DNA of 64,000 bases from JBALVT01 sp036960305 (GTDB taxonomy: Bacteria > Pseudomonadota > Gammaproteobacteria > Pseudomonadales > Halieaceae). Position numbers and translations under genes: made by a program. The DNA lies in contig JBALWA010000016.1 in the NCBI GenBank assembly GCA_036960305.1, positions 16,803 to 80,802 on the forward strand, given 5' to 3'. Shown piece after piece: positions 60,303 through 64,000 of this stretch (its first letter is position 1; each line of letters starts with the position of its first letter). Under the pieces are notes generated by a model. It was not told where the DNA came from. It ran no database searches and saw nothing but the letters and a program-made list of their open reading frames with translations.

Positions 60303-61403
60303 ATGAGCATAAGTCGCAGGGACGCTCTAAAGGGCTCATTGGCCTCCGCAGTATCACTATTACTGGCTCAACCAAATCAGCTCTTCGCTGGTAGCTCGAA
60401 CCGCCCACTGGAACTTTCTGCTGCCGGCTATCCCTATAACCACGTCAAGGCATTCATGACAGGTGAGGCCGAGGTGGAAGGATGCAAGACAGCCTTCGAA
60501 ATCGACAAGATCGGCGACTTGAACAACCACATTTTTTCCGGCCCGCAAACACGCGCTGTGACGGAAGTTGGTCTGGCACCTTTTATGCTGGCCTATGCGA
60601 ATGATAACTTCCGAGATTATTCGCTGCTTCCAGTTTTCCCTTTTAGAACATTCAGGCACAGGAGTATCTTCGTTCATTCTGACGCTGGTATCGAACATCC
60701 GTCACAGCTAAAAGGTAAGCGGGTTGCCTCGCCGGGGTATTCGTCAACGTCTCTGCAATGGATTCGCGGTGTTCTACAGGATGATTATGGCGTGCGACCC
60801 GAGGATATTGAATGGGTAGTATCCGCCAAAGACTCCTCTGCGGCCATATCCGGAACGGTTTCAAAAAACGAGAACGTATTCCCTAAAGGGCTGAACGTCA
60901 GCACTGGACCGGCTGGGAAGGACGAGTCTGACCTGCTTCTCGACCAGGATGTTGATGCTCTTTTTCATGCACTCGAACCGCGAGCATTTGTTGAAGGTAA
61001 CCCGAAAGTTCGGCGTCTTTTTAGTGATGTTCGCGCTACTGAGCAAGATTATTACGCTCGTACTGGAATATTTCCCATCATGCATGCAGTAGCGATTCGA
61101 AACGACTTGATAGTTGAGCACCCCTGGCTACCTGAGGCTGTGTTCAATGCTTATTCTGAATCCAAGACTATCGGTTATAGCCAGATGCGTAAGGGCCACT
61201 TTTTCGAAACGCTGCCGTGGTACGCCCAGGAAATTGATGACACACAGCGAGCCATGGGCAGGAACTTCTGGCCATACGGTATTGCGCCCAATCGGAAGGC
61301 ACTTGAAACCCTGTTCCGATACTCTCATGAGCAAGGCCTCGCCAGCCGGCGCCTAACGGTTGAGGAGTTGTTTGCAGAAAAAAGTTTGGCGTTCGTCGAG
61401 TAA
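60303..61403 (+). CDS. exported substrate-binding/decarboxylase-like protein
   Basis: 366 residues. A twin-arginine-type start (ISRRDALKGSLASAVSLLLA) indicates Tat export. The periplasmic-binding-like body shows VGLAPFMLAYANDNFRDYSL, GKRVASPGYSSTSLQWIRGV, GVRPEDIEWVVSAKDSS and DALFHALEPRAFVEGNPKVR. This type-2 fold is shared with 4,5-dihydroxyphthalate decarboxylase-like and NMT1/PhnD-type binding proteins; I cannot separate these. No transporter permease or ATPase is adjacent, so it may serve an orphan system or be an enzyme. It is 79 bases after the sulfatase and co-directional. Confidence 0.82.
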   Translation: MSISRRDALKGSLASAVSLLLAQPNQLFAGSSNRPLELSAAGYPYNHVKAFMTGEAEVEGCKTAFEIDKIGDLNNHIFSGPQTRAVTEVGLAPFMLAYANDNFRDYSLLPVFPFRTFRHRSIFVHSDAGIEHPSQLKGKRVASPGYSSTSLQWIRGVLQDDYGVRPEDIEWVVSAKDSSAAISGTVSKNENVFPKGLNVSTGPAGKDESDLLLDQDVDALFHALEPRAFVEGNPKVRRLFSDVRATEQDYYARTGIFPIMHAVAIRNDLIVEHPWLPEAVFNAYSESKTIGYSQMRKGHFFETLPWYAQEIDDTQRAMGRNFWPYGIAPNRKALETLFRYSHEQGLASRRLTVEELFAEKSLAFVE

Positions 61404-61451
61404 CTCGAACACTTTTCCCTAATAGAGTGATGCTGGTGGGGATCGCCATGG

Positions 61452-62363
61452 CTAATTACATTGGCGCAACTCGATAGTCCACTGCGCACCCGATGCGATG
61501 CCGTGCTTAGCGGCATAGTTCGCTTGGTTCAACGCCAGTGAGACATTCAGCAGACTGTTCACATACACCAGTGGCTCTCCTTCAGGCACTGCACCAAAGG
61601 AGGCCAGATAGGGAAGTGTTTCCTTTAACCTGACAGCATCCCCTTCCCGCACCGTAACGCACACTGAATCCCCCAGTACGATGCCCGCCTCGGCGAACCT
61701 GTCCTGGTGAATGTTCGTCCAAACATTGCCAAATTGCGGGTCCAGAATCGGAATATTACCGTGAACGGTCTTGTCCTTGACGGTCGCGTGCTGATATTCA
61801 ATGCTGACAACTTCCGCCGGCAGCTTCGGACCCACCTGTTCAAAACTGATAACACCAGCCGCCAGTCTGGCACCCGTGTAGGCGTAAACATCGCGGCCGT
61901 GGAACGTATAGGAATCTGTCGAACCGGCCAGGCGATTAACCACCTCGTCAATTTCCCGCACCTCGGCAACACCCTGATGCTCAGCAACCATTGTCAGTGT
62001 GCCGTTATCAGGTGTGACAAAGTAATAACCTGCCTTCGTTTTGAGCACCACGGATTTGCGCTTGGTGCCCACACCCGGGTCTACTACACTGACAAAGACA
62101 GTGCCGACTGGCCAGTAGGAAGATGATTGGTACAGCCGGTATGAGGCCTCCCATACATTGTAGGTAGGTACTTCGTGGGTCAGATCGAAGATGGGCAGGT
62201 CGTCATCCACGCCGAATGCCACACCCTTCATTGCCGAGACAGCACCATCCTTCAAACCGAAATCGGATTGAAAGACCAGCGCCGCTTCATCGGCAATCGC
62301 CGGGGCCACTGACACACTCAACACGAGGCCGGCTGTCGTTAAAAACTTGGTAATCGATCGCAT
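61452..62363 (-). CDS. SAM hydroxide adenosyltransferase family protein, exported
   Basis: 303 residues with a convincing signal peptide (TKFLTTAGLVLSVSVAPAIA). The body is the DUF62/SAM hydroxide adenosyltransferase fold: ALVFQSDFGLKDGAVSAMKG, FDLTHEVPTYNVWEASYRLY, FVSVVDPGVGTKRKSVVLKT and FVTPDNGTLTMVAEHQGV all match the family pattern (SDFGxxD, DPGVG, PDNG). Family enzymes hydrolyse SAM to adenosine and methionine or use halides (fluorinase, chlorinase). An exported form is unusual, because SAM is cytosolic. The gene is convergent with the binding-protein gene and unlinked to the pilin gene. Confidence 0.9.
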   Translation of the reverse strand: MRSITKFLTTAGLVLSVSVAPAIADEAALVFQSDFGLKDGAVSAMKGVAFGVDDDLPIFDLTHEVPTYNVWEASYRLYQSSSYWPVGTVFVSVVDPGVGTKRKSVVLKTKAGYYFVTPDNGTLTMVAEHQGVAEVREIDEVVNRLAGSTDSYTFHGRDVYAYTGARLAAGVISFEQVGPKLPAEVVSIEYQHATVKDKTVHGNIPILDPQFGNVWTNIHQDRFAEAGIVLGDSVCVTVREGDAVRLKETLPYLASFGAVPEGEPLVYVNSLLNVSLALNQANYAAKHGIASGAQWTIELRQCN

Positions 62364-62538
62364 AAAAATACCTGATTAAACATATGGCTGACTAAGAACT
62401 GTAGGCAACGAGCACAGATATCGCGCCCGTTCATGCCCACGGGCGAAATGACGCCCTGGACTTACCCAGAGCTTCGCGACTGTAGCAGATGCACGCTTGG
62501 GAAGCACCTGCCTGGAGGACATGAAGTTTTAAGCCGGA

Positions 62539-62994
62539 TTAGCCCCGGCAGTTGGCAGGCAGCCTGATGGACGCAACACCATTGCTCGCTGCGGGTTTAC
62601 AGGTCCATACCAGCTGTTCATCGACAGTTGATGGCACGAACTGCAACAAATTGTCGGCGCCCAGCGTCGCCACCTTGATGGTAATGGTGATAGTCCCCGG
62701 CGTAGGGTCAGCTCCAATCGCGAGAGAGCTGATATAGTCCAGGTGATCATAGGAAGTCGAGGAAGCCAGCCCTGCCTCGGTGTTATTTACTGGAAAAGTA
62801 TTGGTTGTGTAATAGGCTTCAGTCACAGCGGTCTTTGCTTCGTCCGCAAACGAAAGACCTTCGCCTACTTTCGCGCGCACGGTGAAATTGCTATAGGCAG
62901 ATATGGATAGTACGGCCAGGATGCTGACAATGGCGATTACCCCCATCAGCTCAATGAGTGTAAATCCCTTGTTACGGCTCTGTTGTCTAGTCAC
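62539..62994 (-). CDS. type IV pilin-like major pilin
   Basis: 151 residues, GTG start at 62994. The prepilin leader MTRQQSRNKG is followed by the class-III signal FTLIELMGVIAIVSILAVLS, with Gly at -1, Phe at +1 and Glu at +5, as required by PilD peptidase. The globular part has a disulfide-ready pair near the end (TCKPAASNGVASIRLPANC). Size and composition match the major pilin PilA or a minor-pilin class. It follows the HAMP-like gene in the same direction after 36 bases. The ribosome site is poor, so the start is the least certain part. Confidence 0.88.
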   Translation of the reverse strand: MTRQQSRNKGFTLIELMGVIAIVSILAVLSISAYSNFTVRAKVGEGLSFADEAKTAVTEAYYTTNTFPVNNTEAGLASSTSYDHLDYISSLAIGADPTPGTITITIKVATLGADNLLQFVPSTVDEQLVWTCKPAASNGVASIRLPANCRG

Positions 62995-63030
62995 GATTGA
63001 AAATACCTATCAATAAAAAGCTGGGAATAC

Positions 63031-63537
63031 TCACGATTGATCTTCCTCGGTTTTAAAGCCGGCAAGCTCACTCTGCAACTTACCCAGTAATTCCCGGGTT
63101 TTGCCATCCTGGCTATCGATTGCTTCCATTTCCTTTGTGATTGCCTTCAACGCTTCGATTTTTATACACAATGCGGCGAAACCCGCGTTCATCTCGTCAG
63201 CCTGTTCCTGAAACATATCCCGCTTGCGCAAGTGGATTTTCGAGGTGAGATCACCCTCACCCACACTTCTTACCTCACGCGCAAAGACATACACAGGACC
63301 AGCGATTTTGTGGCTGACCCTGAGACTGGCCAGCCAAACGCCAACAACCAACACCAGTTCTGCCGCAGCCAAACCAAGCGATTGAGCAGCCCCCAACACC
63401 AGGGGGTTATCGCCCGGGGACAGCATACGAAAGATGATGAACAGATTGACCGCCAAAATTGTTACTGCTACCAGCAGCAAAGAATATTGGTACTGAAACT
63501 TTTTGTTAATAATTATTGTTTTGCGGCGACTCGCCAT
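63031..63537 (-). CDS. HAMP-like membrane protein beside a pilin gene
   Basis: 168 residues. Two transmembrane segments (YSLLLVAVTILAVNLFIIF; AAELVLVVGVWLASLRVS) flank a short periplasmic loop. The following HAMP-like linker has the P and E signature of the first helix (KIAGPVYVFAREVRSVGEGD) and a coiled-coil-like C-terminal helix (EQADEMNAGFAALCIKIEAL). There is no chemoreceptor output domain, so it is a truncated sensor-like protein, of a type repeatedly found next to type IV pilin genes. It shares direction and proximity with the pilin gene, suggesting a joint role in surface sensing or pilin control. Confidence 0.8.
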   Translation of the reverse strand: MASRRKTIIINKKFQYQYSLLLVAVTILAVNLFIIFRMLSPGDNPLVLGAAQSLGLAAAELVLVVGVWLASLRVSHKIAGPVYVFAREVRSVGEGDLTSKIHLRKRDMFQEQADEMNAGFAALCIKIEALKAITKEMEAIDSQDGKTRELLGKLQSELAGFKTEEDQS

Positions 63538-63965
63538 AAAATATTCTGCCCCATTACTACTTTATAATTTGAGTCTATTACGCCAAATTTTTAATGACAA
63601 GACAAACAATGATCTTGGTCATTTGTTACTGATTTTCTGTGAGCGAGTTCGCACCCCACCGCACCATTGCCGCTGTTTGAGTGCATAAAGGACAGCCGGG
63701 ACGTACCTCACTGCAACTACGCGAAGGCTGAAAAATCTGTGTGATTTTCACACTCTACAGTCTTTGATTGACCCGCCGTGCGTTGCGGAGCACACTGCCC
63801 CGCTGCCTGAGAGCACAACACCAACAACTATTTAGTGAGCGTTATGACCACTTGTTTCCTAAAACAAACAGATATGAGCAAGCGACACGGTTCGATTACC
63901 GTGTTGCCGGCGGTGTATCTGTGGAAGCACACAGTGGTTTGAGGAAGCGATAGCTAAAAGTCTTT
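63538..63965. other. intergenic stretch, nothing recognised
   Basis: About 430 bases upstream of the HAMP-like gene. It includes GTGTGA-TTT-TCACAC (63739-63753), a short palindrome, and an AT-rich stretch with possible promoter elements for the minus-strand pair. The 61-codon plus-strand frame here (63768-63953) has no ribosome binding site and no domain, and I do not count it as a gene. Confidence 0.4.
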
Positions 63966-64000
63966 AAAAAAAGGCCTCCGAGAACCCAGATTCCGGAGGC
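63966..64000 (-). terminator. rho-independent terminator at the right edge
   Basis: On the minus strand, GCCTCCG pairs with CGGAGGC around a 13-base loop and is followed by CTTTTTTT. It would end transcription of a minus-strand gene that lies beyond the window. The stem may be longer than the 7 pairs visible here. Confidence 0.7.

Noticed and set aside
62414..62437. CGCCCGT/ACGGGCG hairpin downstream of the pilin region
   Set aside because: Short stem, no T-run on either strand and no clear role.
63885..63903. tRNA T-arm-like CACGG-TTCGATTA-CCGTG
   Set aside because: The loop is 8 bases and no anticodon or acceptor arm can be drawn around it.
63768..63953. 61-codon plus-strand frame near the right edge
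   Set aside because: No ribosome binding site and no protein-like pattern.
1..64000. CRISPR array or defence island
   Set aside because: No regularly spaced direct repeats and no nuclease, methylase or toxin-antitoxin genes were recognised.

Overview
The window (about 64 kb, moderate GC, no rRNA, tRNA, CRISPR array or prophage seen) looks like chromosome from a marine, lipid- and hydrophobic-compound-using gammaproteobacterium, of the Halieaceae/Cellvibrionales type. The basis is the gene content: three TonB-dependent receptors with the EE(I/V)IVTA-type TonB box, tandem wax ester synthase/DGAT genes, a FadL-type transporter, luciferase-like monooxygenases, phytanoyl-CoA dioxygenase, a thiolase of SCP-x type, haloalkane dehalogenase and a sulfatase. 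The taxonomic placement is inference.

Layout. 1-6.4 kb: the 3' part of a TonB receptor, a patch of gene debris with an IS6-family transposase remnant, and a complete TonB receptor. 6.4-9.4 kb: nadE, then small minus-strand genes (methyltransferase, two membrane proteins, a lipoprotein). 9.6-17 kb: a 1628-residue exported esterase with five tandem repeats and a TonB receptor. 17.3-24.5 kb: an acylase lipoprotein with a palindrome over its promoter, a thiolase-like enzyme, a broken Baeyer-Villiger monooxygenase, an outer-membrane protein and an LLM oxidoreductase. 24.6-28.7 kb: a three-gene minus unit (sugar-phosphate isomerase-like, DUF3604, PhyH). 28.9-34.7 kb: an SDR, an SGNH esterase, a broken and an intact GH20 hexosaminidase, and a second LLM oxidoreductase. 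34.7-38.7 kb: SDR, internally deleted SDR, sulfotransferase and DUF1214-like genes, divergent from a MarR regulator. 39-44.6 kb: DUF523/DUF1722, PPOX, DUF2878, an outer-membrane protein, and a TetR-haloalkane dehalogenase pair. 44.7-53.4 kb: the most striking unit, seven co-directional genes (WS/DGAT, hydrolase, WS/DGAT, hydrolase, acyl-CoA synthetase, hydrolase, serine esterase) behind one strong promoter with an overlapping palindrome. 53.5-61.4 kb: a patatin, then DUF3313, porin, FadL, a small ribbon-helix-helix ORF, a sulfatase and a periplasmic binding protein. 61.4-64 kb: an exported SAM hydroxide adenosyltransferase, a type IV pilin-like protein and a HAMP-like membrane protein.

How the genes may work together: the seven-gene operon reads as an acyl-activation, esterification and ester-hydrolysis module (wax ester or triacylglycerol turnover). 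The porin/FadL/sulfatase/binding-protein run reads as uptake and desulfation of a hydrophobic sulfated substrate. Both are inferences from family and order.

A second theme is decay by internal deletion. A BVMO, a GH20 enzyme, an SDR and an IS6 transposase each keep both ends but have lost the middle, and several intergenic spaces hold orphan C-terminal fragments of otherwise absent genes. The frames show this directly; the mechanism is inferred.
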